The notes under the pieces are model-generated. The model saw only the letters and a program-made list of their open reading frames with translations, was not told the origin of the DNA and made no database searches. The position numbers were made by a program, and so were the translations under genes. 54,887 bases of DNA. It comes from Celeribacter persicus (GTDB lineage: Bacteria > Pseudomonadota > Alphaproteobacteria > Rhodobacterales > Rhodobacteraceae). The stretch is from contig NZ_QAOH01000019.1 of NCBI RefSeq assembly GCF_003050785.1, positions 1 through 54,887 of the forward strand, written 5' to 3'. This document shows positions 8,219-17,182 of this stretch, one piece after another; position 1 is the first letter of the stretch; each line of letters opens with the position of its first letter.

Positions 8219-8545
8219 ATGACAGCCCTCGCACAAGATGTCTCGAAACTCACGGATCGGTATCAGACGACCGTGCCGGCGGGTGTGCGCAAACAGCTCA
8301 AGCTGGGCAAGGGCGACCAGATTCGTTACTGCACCGAGCCGAGTGGCAGGGTCTATATCGAGCCCGTGCGCAGCGACGAGGAAGATCCCGTGCTCGGAGC
8401 CTTTCTCGATTTTGTCGAGGCCGATATCAAGGCGCATCCGGACCGCATTCGGGCTTTCGATGGGGCTTTGCATGACCGTCTTGCAGCACTGGTCGGAGAC
8501 GTTGATGTCGATCTCGATGCGCCGCTATCGCTCGAGGATGAATGA
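8219..8545 (+). CDS. prlF: PrlF-family (AbrB-fold) antitoxin
   Basis: A 108-residue protein. Residues ~8-50 carry the swapped-hairpin AbrB/MazE fold with the signature SKLTDRYQTTVPAGVRKQL then KGDQIRY. The acidic helical C-terminus (VEADIKAHPDRIRAF and DVDLDAPLSLEDE) is the usual toxin-binding tail of PrlF (SohA). It neutralises the YhaV ribonuclease encoded next and should repress the operon with it. Its stop overlaps the toxin start as ATGA. Length is normal for the family. Confidence 0.9.
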   Translation: MTALAQDVSKLTDRYQTTVPAGVRKQLKLGKGDQIRYCTEPSGRVYIEPVRSDEEDPVLGAFLDFVEADIKAHPDRIRAFDGALHDRLAALVGDVDVDLDAPLSLEDE

Positions 8546-9060
8546 GCGGCGATAGCGTGCCCGCCCAAGCGCCCCTTGTCGTGAATGGATGGTCGATTTA
8601 TGCGCATCCGCTCTTTCTGGATCAGCTCGAAGGGCTGATTGAAGAGGTCGAGGCGCGTAAGGCACGCGATCCTAAGACCTGGCGCAAGAAAAACCCGACG
8701 AAACGGCTGGCCGCCATCTTCAAGCTGGTCACCGAAGCCATACCGGCAGATCCGGGTGCCGCCGCCTTCCGGCAAGGCGGCACACTCGGCGATCACCGCA
8801 AGCACTGGTTCCGGGCGAAATTCTTCCAGCAGTATCGGCTGTTCTATCGGTTCAACAGCGATGCGAAGGTCATCGTGGTGGCCTGGGTGAACGACGACAA
8901 GACCCTGCGCGCCTATGGCAGCAAGACGGATGCCTATGCGACGTTCAAAGGGATGTTGGAAGATGGCAATCCACCTGACAATTTCGACGCGCTCTTGAAA
9001 GAAGCTGCAGCGGCAGGCAAGCGGTTCGAGAAATCCCTTGAAGCGGTGCCTGATTGGTAA
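8542..9060 (+). CDS. yhaV: YhaV-family toxin (RelE-like ribonuclease)
   Basis: A 172-residue protein matching YhaV: VNGWSIYAHPLFLDQLEGL at the N-terminus, then KRLAAIFKLVTEAIPADP, DHRKHWFRAKFFQQYRLFYR and VIVVAWVNDDKTLRAYGSKT. YhaV is a RelE-superfamily ribonuclease that blocks translation until neutralised by PrlF. The catalytic region appears intact, with no frameshift. On a mobile element the pair most likely acts as an addiction module, and may also abort phage infection. Confidence 0.9.
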   Translation: MSGDSVPAQAPLVVNGWSIYAHPLFLDQLEGLIEEVEARKARDPKTWRKKNPTKRLAAIFKLVTEAIPADPGAAAFRQGGTLGDHRKHWFRAKFFQQYRLFYRFNSDAKVIVVAWVNDDKTLRAYGSKTDAYATFKGMLEDGNPPDNFDALLKEAAAAGKRFEKSLEAVPDW

Positions 9061-9062
9061 GT

Positions 9063-9097
9063 GGGGTCGAATGCTGGAAGGGGCAGAATCCTACGCT
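9063..9097 (+). repeat. 35-bp dispersed repeat, copy 2
   Basis: Begins GGGGTC and ends GAATCCTACGCT, three bases after the yhaV stop. Matches 2285-2319 at 27 of 35 positions without gaps. It contains the left arm of the inverted repeat GGGCAGAA (9081-9088) / TTCTGCCC (9120-9127). The rest of the 9061-9351 gap shows no gene. Confidence 0.45.
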
Positions 9098-9351
9098 GAG
9101 GCTGTCCGTAAAGAGGTCGTTCTGCCCTACAATCTCCCGTCACCCTTGAGCCGAGTGAAATAAGCGACATTGGTGTGTCATATGGCTGGTACGATGAAAT
9201 TCTCAGAAGTCCCTCCCTATCCGTACACCAGCCGTTCGCTGCATCGTGTACGAACTGGTAAGATGCGGACAAAGGGTGCATTCGCTGCGGATGCGCAGAT
9301 GGCTGCTTCAGGTTTGGCGCACCGATAGGACATTGCAGCAGGTCGCGCCGG

Positions 9352-9702
9352 TTAGTCCGTATAGCTTTGGCAGGCATCAACTCCGTTGGCTGTCGAGGCA
9401 AGTAGCTGATCTGCATCACGGATGAGATCGGCGACCCGCCTGTCCGCCAGACGATACCGAACGAAGCGGCCTTTGCTGCGGCGACTGACCAGCCCGCATT
9501 CCAGCAGACAGCGCAGATGGTTCGAGACGTTGGGCTGACCCAAACCCGTATGCCCGACGATTTCCTGCACGTTGCGTTCGTCCGACACCAGCGCATCGAG
9601 GATCGTCAGACGGCTGGGATCGCTTAGGCCCCGGAAGAGCTTTGCCCGCAGTTCCAGTGTATCGGGTGCCGAAAGATCGTCTTGAATGTTTTGCGCTGTC
9701 AT
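9352..9702 (-). CDS. ArsR/SmtB-family metal sensor, CmtR type
   Basis: A 116-residue winged-helix repressor. AKLFRGLSDPSRLTILDAL is the ArsR dimer/HTH start. The recognition helix GLGQPNVSNHLRCLLECGL contains Cys65 and Cys69, followed by a wing RFVRYRLADRRV and Cys111 near the end. The CxxxC in the recognition helix plus a C-terminal Cys is the Cd/Pb site of mycobacterial CmtR (Cys57, Cys61, Cys102), so this is probably a Cd2+/Pb2+-responsive repressor. It is divergent from the HMA-CDF efflux gene, which it presumably controls. ATG 9702 is used; the frame continues upstream into unrelated antisense sequence. Confidence 0.85.
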   Translation of the reverse strand: MTAQNIQDDLSAPDTLELRAKLFRGLSDPSRLTILDALVSDERNVQEIVGHTGLGQPNVSNHLRCLLECGLVSRRSKGRFVRYRLADRRVADLIRDADQLLASTANGVDACQSYTD

Positions 9703-9733
9703 ATCATTATCCACTGATACGTTAGCAGCGTAC
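9702..9733. promoter_or_regulatory. Divergent operator region for the metal sensor and efflux gene
   Basis: The 63-bp gap holds TATCA-N8-TGATA (9702-9719), overlapping the sensor start, and TACG-N7-CGTA (9719-9733). ArsR-family repressors bind imperfect 12-2-12 type palindromes between divergent genes. Either repeat could serve, and the choice is not decidable by eye. Confidence 0.45.
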
Positions 9734-9765
9734 CTTTTCGCCCGCCACCACAAAAAGGATCGCAC

Positions 9766-10617
9766 ATGAGCCAGCCCGATAACAGCAAGTTGGCGACAGC
9801 CTCCTCCCCGATCCGAATGCGGGTGCAAGGCATGGACTGCGCGAAAGATGCCGCCGAGATCGAGCGCGCGGCCCGGTCTGCGGGCGTGGCCGAAGGCGAC
9901 GTGAAAGTGTCCGCCGCCACCCACATCATGACATTGCGGATCGCGGACGGCGATCTGCCGAAAGTGCGGCCCGCGCTCGACGCGACCGGCTACGGTTTCG
10001 AGAAGATCGAGGACGGCGATACATCGTCCGATCCGGCCTACAAGGACCCGAGCTATCGCCGCGCGCTCTGGATCGTGGTCGCGCTCAATCTCGGATACGG
10101 CGTGGTCGAAATGTTCGGCGGGTTCCTGTCCGGTTCGCAGGCGCTGAAGGCAGACGCGCTCGATTTTCTGGGCGATGGTGCGATCACGTTTCTGGGCCTG
10201 CTCGCCATCGGCTGGAGCCTGACATGGCGGGCGCGGTCGGCGATGATCCAAGGCGTGTTTCTGGGCCTTCTGGGCCTTGGCGTTGTCGGCAGCACGCTCT
10301 GGCGTGTCCTCAACCAGACCACGCCAGAAGCCGGGTTGATGGGAGCCTTCGCGGTAGGTGCGCTGATCGTAAACATCCTCGCGGTGCTGCCGCTGCTAAA
10401 GCACCGCAAGGGTGATGCCAATATGCGAGCCGTCTGGCTGTTCTCTCGCAACGACGCCATCGGCAACCTCGCCGTGGTCATCGCCGCCGGGCTGGTCGCG
10501 TGGCTTGGCAGTGCATGGCCCGACCTGATCGTCGCGTTCGCGATCGCGGGGCTTTTCCTGCATTCGTCGTGGATGATCATCCGCGATGCCCGGAGTGACT
10601 TGGTGGAAGCTGACTAA
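9766..10617 (+). CDS. HMA-domain cation diffusion facilitator (metal efflux)
   Basis: A 283-residue inner-membrane protein. Residues ~15-80 form a heavy-metal-associated domain with MDCAKDAAEIERAAR in place of the usual CxxC loop. Residues ~95-275 are a six-helix CDF transporter with the paired metal motifs DALDFLGD (helix 2) and NDAIGN (helix 5), where classical CDFs have HxxxD. It should export Zn/Cd/Co-type cations using the proton gradient. Divergent from a CmtR-type sensor. The fusion of an HMA domain to a CDF and the Asp-rich site suggest a soft-metal preference; this is inferred. Confidence 0.82.
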   Translation: MSQPDNSKLATASSPIRMRVQGMDCAKDAAEIERAARSAGVAEGDVKVSAATHIMTLRIADGDLPKVRPALDATGYGFEKIEDGDTSSDPAYKDPSYRRALWIVVALNLGYGVVEMFGGFLSGSQALKADALDFLGDGAITFLGLLAIGWSLTWRARSAMIQGVFLGLLGLGVVGSTLWRVLNQTTPEAGLMGAFAVGALIVNILAVLPLLKHRKGDANMRAVWLFSRNDAIGNLAVVIAAGLVAWLGSAWPDLIVAFAIAGLFLHSSWMIIRDARSDLVEAD

Positions 10618-11018
10618 CTCCATCATGGTGCGACGCGCCGGACGAAAGCCGACATTCGCGCGCCCCGCAGCATCGGTGAGTCTGGGCTCGTTTGAGACCT
10701 TCGCGGCATCCCGCCCCAACGTCGGCAATGGTGTGAAGGGGCGTCTGTGCGCAGATGTTTTGGTCATCCCCATAATGTAGAGATCTCAAGAGTCTTATCG
10801 TCCGGGAAGTTTTGCTGTAACGTTCGATCATCGCGTGAACGGGGAATCCGAGTTGAAACAGCCTTCAGACCGCAAAGAGGCTTGCGACAAAGTCAATCTG
10901 TCCAAGGTCCATTCTCCCTACCGCCGATCTCGGGTCGCTCTGAGCGTTGCAGCTATGCCGAGAGACCTAGGCGAGCTTCTGGATAGGCGCCTCGAGGACC
11001 ATCGCCGTGACCGGTGAG
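10618..11018. other. Gene-free stretch after the efflux gene
   Basis: About 400 bp with short open frames on both strands (for example 10835-11017 plus) but no ribosome site, no recognisable protein and no clear promoter. It looks like scar sequence between cargo genes and precedes the orphan antitoxin tail. Confidence 0.4.
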
Positions 11019-11153
11019 ATGACGTCCCATGATGCCTGGTTTCGGTCCAAGGTGAAGGAGGCACTGAATGACCAGCAGGCCGCGACACCGCATTCCAACG
11101 TGATGAACCTTGTGCAGGCGGTGATTGATGAGAAGCGCCGCCAACAGTCTTGA
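11019..11153 (+). pseudogene. Orphan RelB/StbD-type antitoxin C-terminus
   Basis: Forty-four codons reading SHDAWFRSKVKEAL, then TPHSNVMNLVQAVIDEKRRQ. This is the toxin-binding half of RelB/StbD antitoxins (typical pattern DAWFR..V..AL.D..P..PH..VM). The DNA-binding N-terminal half is missing: the frame runs upstream only to a TAG at 10968 without a start context. No RelE/StbE toxin follows. A GTG at 11007 could start a 48-residue product. Most likely a deletion remnant of a toxin-antitoxin pair, though a free antitoxin tail could still neutralise a related toxin. Confidence 0.55.
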
Positions 11154-11421
11154 ACAGTGCGTTCTGTTCTTACCTGGTACCTTCGTGCGTTTCGGGGTGT
11201 TTTGGTGGGTTGCCGCCGCTTCTTCTGTCAAAAAATTGTTTGCCGATCGGCTGCGTGACTTAGCCTTTGATTCCGACAAGGGCGGGTCGCGCTCGTGATC
11301 TGAAATTCTGCACTCACTCTCGTTGCCCAACCTCCGTCATAGCTTTCGGCGGAAACCCCAAAAAGTGTAGAGCGGGCTTTTTGTCCTTTGGAACTCAGAC
11401 CCTGATCCAAAGGAAATCCCC

Positions 11422-14400
11422 ATGTCCAAGCCCAAACTGGCAAACCCGGCTCTCTCAATCTCCGACGCTGATCTCACCTCTGCGCTGCCGCAAATTGGCG
11501 CGGAGATCGACCAACAACCCCTGCGCAGCTCAGCGCTCGCGCGCATCATGCGCGAGACGTTTCATGGCAGCGATGCTGGCAGTGCCTGGGACTGGCGCAT
11601 GGCCTACGACCTGATGCAGGCCGCGGCCATCCAGGTGCTGCTGCGTGGAGACGGTGCAGCAGGTGACATCGCCACCGCAAAGCTGCTTGCCTCACGGCTC
11701 CTCACGGAAACCCGTCGCTCCGAGCAGCAGATCCGGCTGCAGCAGTTTTCCACGCCGTTGCCTTTCGCGGCAATGGCCGTGCGGGCGGCATCCATTCGCA
11801 AGGGCGAGACCGTGCTGGAGCCCTCGGCTGGCACCGGTGCCCTGGCTGCTTTCGCTACCCGGGCTGGTGCCACACTTCTGCTCAACGAGATCGACCCCTT
11901 TCGCCAGAGCCTTTTGCGCGCGGTCTTTGGCGGCGATGTGACGGGCCATGACGGTGAGCATATCGATGATCTGCTGCAGACCCCGGTTCTACCCGACGTC
12001 GTGGTGATGAACCCGCCTTTCGCCTCCTCGGTCGATCGCTCGCGAGACAAGCACATTGCCGCCAAGCATCTCATCGCGGCTGCCAAGCGCCTGGCACCCG
12101 GCGGGCGGCTGGTGGCTATCATGCCGCCGGGATTCACGCCCGAACGCGATGCTGCGCATTGGTCCCGCGCCTGTGGTCTCCTGACGCCGCGACTGGCGTT
12201 GACGATGCCGGGGCAGGTCTACCGCAAGCTCGGCACCTCTGTCGAAACCCAGCTGATGGTCTTCGACAAGGTGCAGGAGGACGGCGAAATGATCCGCGTC
12301 CCTGTGCGGGATCTGGATGAAGCCCTTCCTTTTGTCGACGCCGTGGCCGCAACCCGGCCCGAGATGCGTCCCGCCCAACGGGCTGAAGCGACCCCTCATG
12401 CTCGGCCGACCGTTCCATCCTCTGCTCCGCGCAAGACCGCCGCTGCGCCTGTCGCCGCCTCCAAACCTCGGGCCAAGGCCGTCCGCCCGCTCAGCTTCAC
12501 GAGCCTTGAGACCCCGCGCGACAACAAGCCTATCTCGGACATTTATGCGCGCTACCGCCCGCAGCGGATCGAGATCGCGGGTGCGCAGGAACATCCCACG
12601 CCGCTGGTCGAGAGCATCGCCATGGCCTCGGTTGCCCCGCCCATGCCCTCAAACACGGGCAGTGATGACTTGCGCCTGCCCACACGGTTGATCGAGGAGG
12701 GAGATCTCTCCGAGGCGCAGCTCGAGACCATCATCATGGCGCATGATGCCCATGGGCGCGATCTGCCCGGTCGGTTTACCATCGATGACGACCAGACCAA
12801 GCTGACGCGCGCCGATGATGACCCAGACGCACGGGCCTATCGCCTTGGGTACTTTCTCGGCGACGGCACCGGTTGCGGCAAGGGCCGCGAATGCGCGGGG
12901 CTCATTCTCGTGAACTGGCTTTCCGGGCGCAGGAAGGCGATTTGGGTCTCCAAATCCGCCACGCTCATCGAGGACGCCATCCGCGACTGGACCGATCTCG
13001 GCGGCTCGCCCGCCGACATCCAGCCGCTCTCCAAATGGAAACCGGACCAGCCCGTCCCTATGGGTGACGGTATCCTGTTCGTGACCTACGCCACGCTGCG
13101 GTCCGCGGGCAAATGCGGCACCACGCGACTGAGCCAGATCTTTGAGTGGATGGGCGAAGACTTCGACGGTGTGCTGGCCTTCGATGAGGCCCATGCGATG
13201 CAGAACGCGGCAGGATCCGAGCAGGGCAGGGGGGTCAAACCCTCCCAACAGGGCCTTGCGGGCCTGCGGCTGCAACTGGCAGCACCCCGCGCTCGCGTCT
13301 TCTACATCTCGGCCACGGGAGCGACGAGCGTCCACAACCTCGCCTATGCCGCACGACTGGGGCTCTGGGGGCAGGGCCCCGAATATCCCTTCCCGAGCCG
13401 CGAAGGTTTCGTCTCGGCGATGGAGGCAGGCGGTGTCGCCGCCATGGAGGTGGTCGCGCGCGATCTCAAGACGCTCGGTCTCTACACGGCCCGTGCTCTC
13501 AGCTTCGATGGCGTGGAATATGATGTGCTCGAACACGCGCTGACCCCGGCTCAGATCGAGATCTACGACGCCTATGCAGGTGCGTTTCGGACGATCCACC
13601 ACAATCTCGAGGCGGCACTGACCGCGACCGGTGTCAACGATGCCTCGGGCGAGACCAATGCCTCGGCCGCACGCGCCTCTGCAAAGTCTCGCTTTGAAAG
13701 CACGAAACAGCGCTTCTTCAACCATCTCCTGATGGGCATGAAGGCGCCGACCATCATCCGCGCCATCAAGGACGATCTGGCGGCGGGCAATGCTTGCGTC
13801 ATCCAGGTGGTCTCAACGGGTGAGAGCCTGCTGAAACGTCGGCTTGAGACGATGGACCCAGAGGACGAGCTGGTCGAGGGCGCGCTAACGCCGCGCGACT
13901 ATGTTCTGAGCTATCTCGAGCAAGCCTTCCCGATCCATGCGCAAAAGCTCGTGGAGATTGACGGCAACATGGTGGCCGAGCCACTCCGGGATGAGACCGG
14001 CGCGCTGGTGGTCTCGCGCGAGGCGCTCGGCTTGCGCGATGCGGCTATGATGGAGTTGATGACTCTGGCCCCGGTCCCCTCAGCGCTCGATCAGATCCTC
14101 TGGGCCTTTGGCGAGGAGGCTGTCTCCGAGGTCACGGGGCGGTCTCTCCGGCCCCTCAAGGCCGAGGATGGTCATCTCTTCATCGAAAAGCGCGCCGCCA
14201 GCAGCAATTCCTCCGAGACCCAAGCCTTTATGGATGGCGAAAAGGATATCCTGATCTTCTCTGATGCAGGCGGCACTGGCCGATCCTATCACGCGGCGCA
14301 AACGGCCAAGAACCAGAAGAGGCGCCGGCACTACCTTCTGGAGCCCGGCTGGCGTGCCGATGCGGCCATCCAGGGGCTCGGCCGCACGCATCGCTCGGCC

Positions 14401-15684
14401 CAGGTCAGCGCGCCCTTCTTCCGGGTCTGCACCTCCGATGTGCATGGCGAGAAGCGCTTCACCTCGACAATCGCCAAGCGCCTCGACCAGCTGGGGGCCT
14501 TGACCAAGGGCCAGCGCGAAACCGGGTCGCAGGGCATGTTCCGCGAGGAGGATAATCTGGAAAGCCCGATCGCGCGGGCGGCATTGCGCGGGTATTTCGC
14601 CGATCTTGCCGTCGGGCGGGCCGAGGCGATGAGCTACGAGAGCTTCACCGACTGGACGGCCCTCCGGCTGATCGACAAGGACGGGGTGCTGCTCGAAGAG
14701 CTTCCGCCGATCCAGCGGTTTCTGAACCGGGTGCTGGCCCTTCCCATCCACATGCAGAACGCGCTCTTTGTCGAGTTCATGCGCCGGATCGCCGATCAGT
14801 CTGAGCGGGCGCGCGCGGCGGGCACGCTCGATCTCGGCGTGGAAACCCTGCGTGGCGAAAGGATCGAGCAGGTCTCCACAGAGGATCTCTGGACCTGCCC
14901 GAAATCCGGTGCCGTGACACGGATCATTGGACTTGAGGTTACCGACCCTGTCCACGTGCTGTCGGCGGATGACGCCCTGTCGCGCAACCCCGACAAGCTG
15001 CCGATGGTCAATCGCGCCTCCGGTCGCGCGGCGCTGATCTCGGCGCGGCCGATGCAGATGTATGACGAGGACGTCGTCACGCTGATGCGCAAGGCGGTGC
15101 GGCCAAACGGGTCGAGCTACCTGGAGGAGGCGCGGTTCGGGTCTTCTGCCTGGGAAGAGATCAGCAAGCCTGAGTTGACCCGCCTTTGGGATGCCGAGGC
15201 CACGTTGCTGCCGAAAACCACCACGACCAAGCTCTACCTGCTGACCGGTCTCTTGCTGCCGATCTGGAAGGACATTCCGACCACCAATGAGCGCATCTAC
15301 CGGGTCACGCCCGATGGGGCGACCGCCATGATCGGGCGCACGCTGAGCGAGGAAGGGGCGGCCGCGCTGCGCGCCCGCTTCCTCGTGTCCAACCCGCAAA
15401 CACCGCAGGAGATGTTGACCGCCGCCCTCGGCACCACTGCGCCGGTCGATCTGGGCCGGGGTCTCACCCTGACCCGTCGCCGTGTCGCAGGCGAGATGCG
15501 CCTTGAGTTGTGCGGCGTTGACAGGGGCATGATTGATGGCCTCAAGGCCCTCGGCTGCTTCACCGAGATCATCGCCTTCCAGCTACGGGTGTTCCTGCCG
15601 CATGGGGACGGGATCGACACGGGAAGCATTCTGGCCCGGATCGTGGGGCAGGAAGCCGCCATGACGTCAGAACAAGCCGCCTGA
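11422..15684 (+). CDS. Adenine-methylase / strawberry-notch helicase fusion (DarB-like)
   Basis: A 1420-residue protein. Residues ~95-290 are an N6-adenine methyltransferase: VLEPSAGTGALAAF (SAM site), NEIDP, and the catalytic NPPF at 197-200. A linker of low complexity (~300-360) leads into a strawberry-notch SF2 helicase. Walker A GDGTGCGKGRE is near residue 480, DEAH at 588-591, and the C-terminal helicase motif GLGRTHRSAQ near 986, followed by KRFTSTIAKRLDQLGAL. Phage P1 DarB has a similar methylase-helicase plan and protects DNA from type I restriction. An anti-restriction job is therefore plausible here but not proven. The ATG follows AAAGGAAATCCCC. Confidence 0.85.
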   Translation: MSKPKLANPALSISDADLTSALPQIGAEIDQQPLRSSALARIMRETFHGSDAGSAWDWRMAYDLMQAAAIQVLLRGDGAAGDIATAKLLASRLLTETRRSEQQIRLQQFSTPLPFAAMAVRAASIRKGETVLEPSAGTGALAAFATRAGATLLLNEIDPFRQSLLRAVFGGDVTGHDGEHIDDLLQTPVLPDVVVMNPPFASSVDRSRDKHIAAKHLIAAAKRLAPGGRLVAIMPPGFTPERDAAHWSRACGLLTPRLALTMPGQVYRKLGTSVETQLMVFDKVQEDGEMIRVPVRDLDEALPFVDAVAATRPEMRPAQRAEATPHARPTVPSSAPRKTAAAPVAASKPRAKAVRPLSFTSLETPRDNKPISDIYARYRPQRIEIAGAQEHPTPLVESIAMASVAPPMPSNTGSDDLRLPTRLIEEGDLSEAQLETIIMAHDAHGRDLPGRFTIDDDQTKLTRADDDPDARAYRLGYFLGDGTGCGKGRECAGLILVNWLSGRRKAIWVSKSATLIEDAIRDWTDLGGSPADIQPLSKWKPDQPVPMGDGILFVTYATLRSAGKCGTTRLSQIFEWMGEDFDGVLAFDEAHAMQNAAGSEQGRGVKPSQQGLAGLRLQLAAPRARVFYISATGATSVHNLAYAARLGLWGQGPEYPFPSREGFVSAMEAGGVAAMEVVARDLKTLGLYTARALSFDGVEYDVLEHALTPAQIEIYDAYAGAFRTIHHNLEAALTATGVNDASGETNASAARASAKSRFESTKQRFFNHLLMGMKAPTIIRAIKDDLAAGNACVIQVVSTGESLLKRRLETMDPEDELVEGALTPRDYVLSYLEQAFPIHAQKLVEIDGNMVAEPLRDETGALVVSREALGLRDAAMMELMTLAPVPSALDQILWAFGEEAVSEVTGRSLRPLKAEDGHLFIEKRAASSNSSETQAFMDGEKDILIFSDAGGTGRSYHAAQTAKNQKRRRHYLLEPGWRADAAIQGLGRTHRSAQVSAPFFRVCTSDVHGEKRFTSTIAKRLDQLGALTKGQRETGSQGMFREEDNLESPIARAALRGYFADLAVGRAEAMSYESFTDWTALRLIDKDGVLLEELPPIQRFLNRVLALPIHMQNALFVEFMRRIADQSERARAAGTLDLGVETLRGERIEQVSTEDLWTCPKSGAVTRIIGLEVTDPVHVLSADDALSRNPDKLPMVNRASGRAALISARPMQMYDEDVVTLMRKAVRPNGSSYLEEARFGSSAWEEISKPELTRLWDAEATLLPKTTTTKLYLLTGLLLPIWKDIPTTNERIYRVTPDGATAMIGRTLSEEGAAALRARFLVSNPQTPQEMLTAALGTTAPVDLGRGLTLTRRRVAGEMRLELCGVDRGMIDGLKALGCFTEIIAFQLRVFLPHGDGIDTGSILARIVGQEAAMTSEQAA

Positions 15685-15805
15685 AAAGTCAAAGCGGGCT
15701 TCCGGTCGGGCGGCGTGGATCGGGATTTGGCCGATCTGCGCTTTCCGGGCGCGCGCTGACCAATGCCAGGCCCGGCCCCCCAAATTCAGATAAGAGGACA
15801 GACCC

Positions 15806-16192
15806 ATGACCAATCCCCAGATCGACTATGCCGCAATGGCGGCTCAGTGGCGTGCAGAGCGCGAAACCACCCTGAAGGCATCCCGAGCGGAGCTGCTTGC
15901 GCAACTACGCGCGCTTGGCATCAGCGAGGTCACCGCCGAATACGAAGGCTATGGCGATTCCGGCAATGTCGAGGATGTGACGGTGCAGCCTGCAGAGGTC
16001 CAACTGCCGGAGCCGCTTGCCACCGAGGTGGGCGACTTCGCCTGGTCGCTCGCCTATCACCATCACCCGGGGTTCGAAAACAACGAGGGCGGCTACGGCA
16101 CGCTGACCTGGGACATAGCAGCCGACAGCATCACGCTCGATCATGCGGACCGCTACGTTGAATGCTCGCATAGCTATGACGAGGGGCTGTGA
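15806..16192 (+). CDS. DUF6878-like protein
   Basis: A 128-residue soluble, acidic protein. The core AEYEGYGDSGNVEDVTVQP and the later HHHPGFENNEGGYGTLTWDI are characteristic of DUF6878 as I recall it from alphaproteobacterial plasmids. Function is unknown. AAGAGGA lies 7-13 nt before the ATG. The stop is one base from the next start (TGAGATG), so the two genes are tightly coupled. Confidence 0.7.
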   Translation: MTNPQIDYAAMAAQWRAERETTLKASRAELLAQLRALGISEVTAEYEGYGDSGNVEDVTVQPAEVQLPEPLATEVGDFAWSLAYHHHPGFENNEGGYGTLTWDIAADSITLDHADRYVECSHSYDEGL

Positions 16193-16193
16193 G

Positions 16194-16655
16194 ATGGCGC
16201 ATCCGCTTCATCATGCCGAAAGCTCGGCCCGGAAATTCGGCGGGGTGCCGTCTGACTATCAGGCTGTGCACGATTGGTTTGACGCCTCGAAAGAGCATCT
16301 CGCGCTCTTCACGCACCGAGCCATGCGCCACCACGCTCAAGGCCTGTTCGAGGCCGAACGTGTCTTCGGCCTGACCCTGACCAATAGCGCAGGTCGAGAG
16401 ATCCCCGTGCGCTGGATCGGCGAGCAGCATGTCCGCGAAGACTGTCAGGGCCGCATTCCGAGCATGGCGGACTGGCTGCGACGGATACAGCCTGAGCCAT
16501 GGATGGCCAATGGCCATATCGAGCAGCACCTCAGCGGGGAGCCCTGCGGCGATCCAAGGGTTGCTTGGGCATTCGAGGTGGCCGCCGGAAGAACGGTTCT
16601 CGGCCTGAAAGATTGGATGGCGGCGCGCGCGACGCAAGCCACGCAAAGCGTCTGA
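16194..16655 (+). CDS. DUF6915-like protein
   Basis: A 153-residue soluble protein starting MAHPLHHAESSARKFGG, followed by DYQAVHDWFDASKEH and ALFTHRAMRHHAQGLFEAER. This His-rich pattern fits DUF6915, found on mobile DNA of Rhodobacterales and other groups. The conserved histidines hint at metal binding, but no activity is established. ATG 16194 is two bases after the preceding stop; the frame extends upstream inside the previous gene, without a start signal. Confidence 0.7.
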   Translation: MAHPLHHAESSARKFGGVPSDYQAVHDWFDASKEHLALFTHRAMRHHAQGLFEAERVFGLTLTNSAGREIPVRWIGEQHVREDCQGRIPSMADWLRRIQPEPWMANGHIEQHLSGEPCGDPRVAWAFEVAAGRTVLGLKDWMAARATQATQSV

Positions 16656-16755
16656 CAGCTCTCGGTCGTTTGCCAAACGAATGCTGCATAGAAGCCCGGT
16701 CGGAAGATCAGGCTTCTTGCGTCGTTTCCCCAGCAATCTTTTTGAGGAGGATCAC

Positions 16756-17058
16756 ATGACATTCGAAGACATCAAGGCGGCCGTCGATGCCGGTCAGACC
16801 GTGCACTGGGCCAATACCGGCTACGTTGTCCACAAGGACCGGCTCGGTCAGTACCTCATCACCTTTGTGCCGAACGGTAGCTGCATCGGCCTGACCGACC
16901 GGAGCGGGCACCGGTTGAACGGAAAAGAGGCGGAGTTCTTCATCGCGCAATCGAAGGACAGCGCGGAAAATCCGGGCAGCCAATCAAGACCAGACGGGCA
17001 GGAGGGGGGCGTAGCATCCGGAGGCGCGGGGGCACTCCCACTCGGACGGCAGATCTGA
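16756..17058 (+). CDS. Small conserved backbone protein, 100 residues
   Basis: Residues 1-66 form a compact domain (TFEDIKAAVDAGQTVHWANT, then YLITFVPNGSCIGLTDR and GKEAEFFIAQ). The remaining third is Gly/Ser-rich and probably disordered. Similar proteins occur beside DUF736 genes on Rhodobacteraceae plasmids to my knowledge; the function is unknown. TTTGAGGAGG (16741-16750) is a strong ribosome site for ATG 16756. The low-complexity tail may be a recent 3' extension. Confidence 0.7.
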   Translation: MTFEDIKAAVDAGQTVHWANTGYVVHKDRLGQYLITFVPNGSCIGLTDRSGHRLNGKEAEFFIAQSKDSAENPGSQSRPDGQEGGVASGGAGALPLGRQI

Positions 17059-17182
17059 CCCGTGGGCGGGACTGAAAGGAAAGCAGGCTTTCTGATTTGT
17101 GATCCCTCAAGGGGTCGAGAAAGCAATCCCGGATGCGTTGGCAAAAACGTCAGGCACCGGCCAATCCAAAAGGAACCATCCC

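Noticed and set aside
9703-10251. N-terminal extension of the ArsR-type gene
   Set aside because: The frame is open upstream only because it is antisense to the CDF gene. The extension is low-quality sequence, and ATG 9702 gives the family length.
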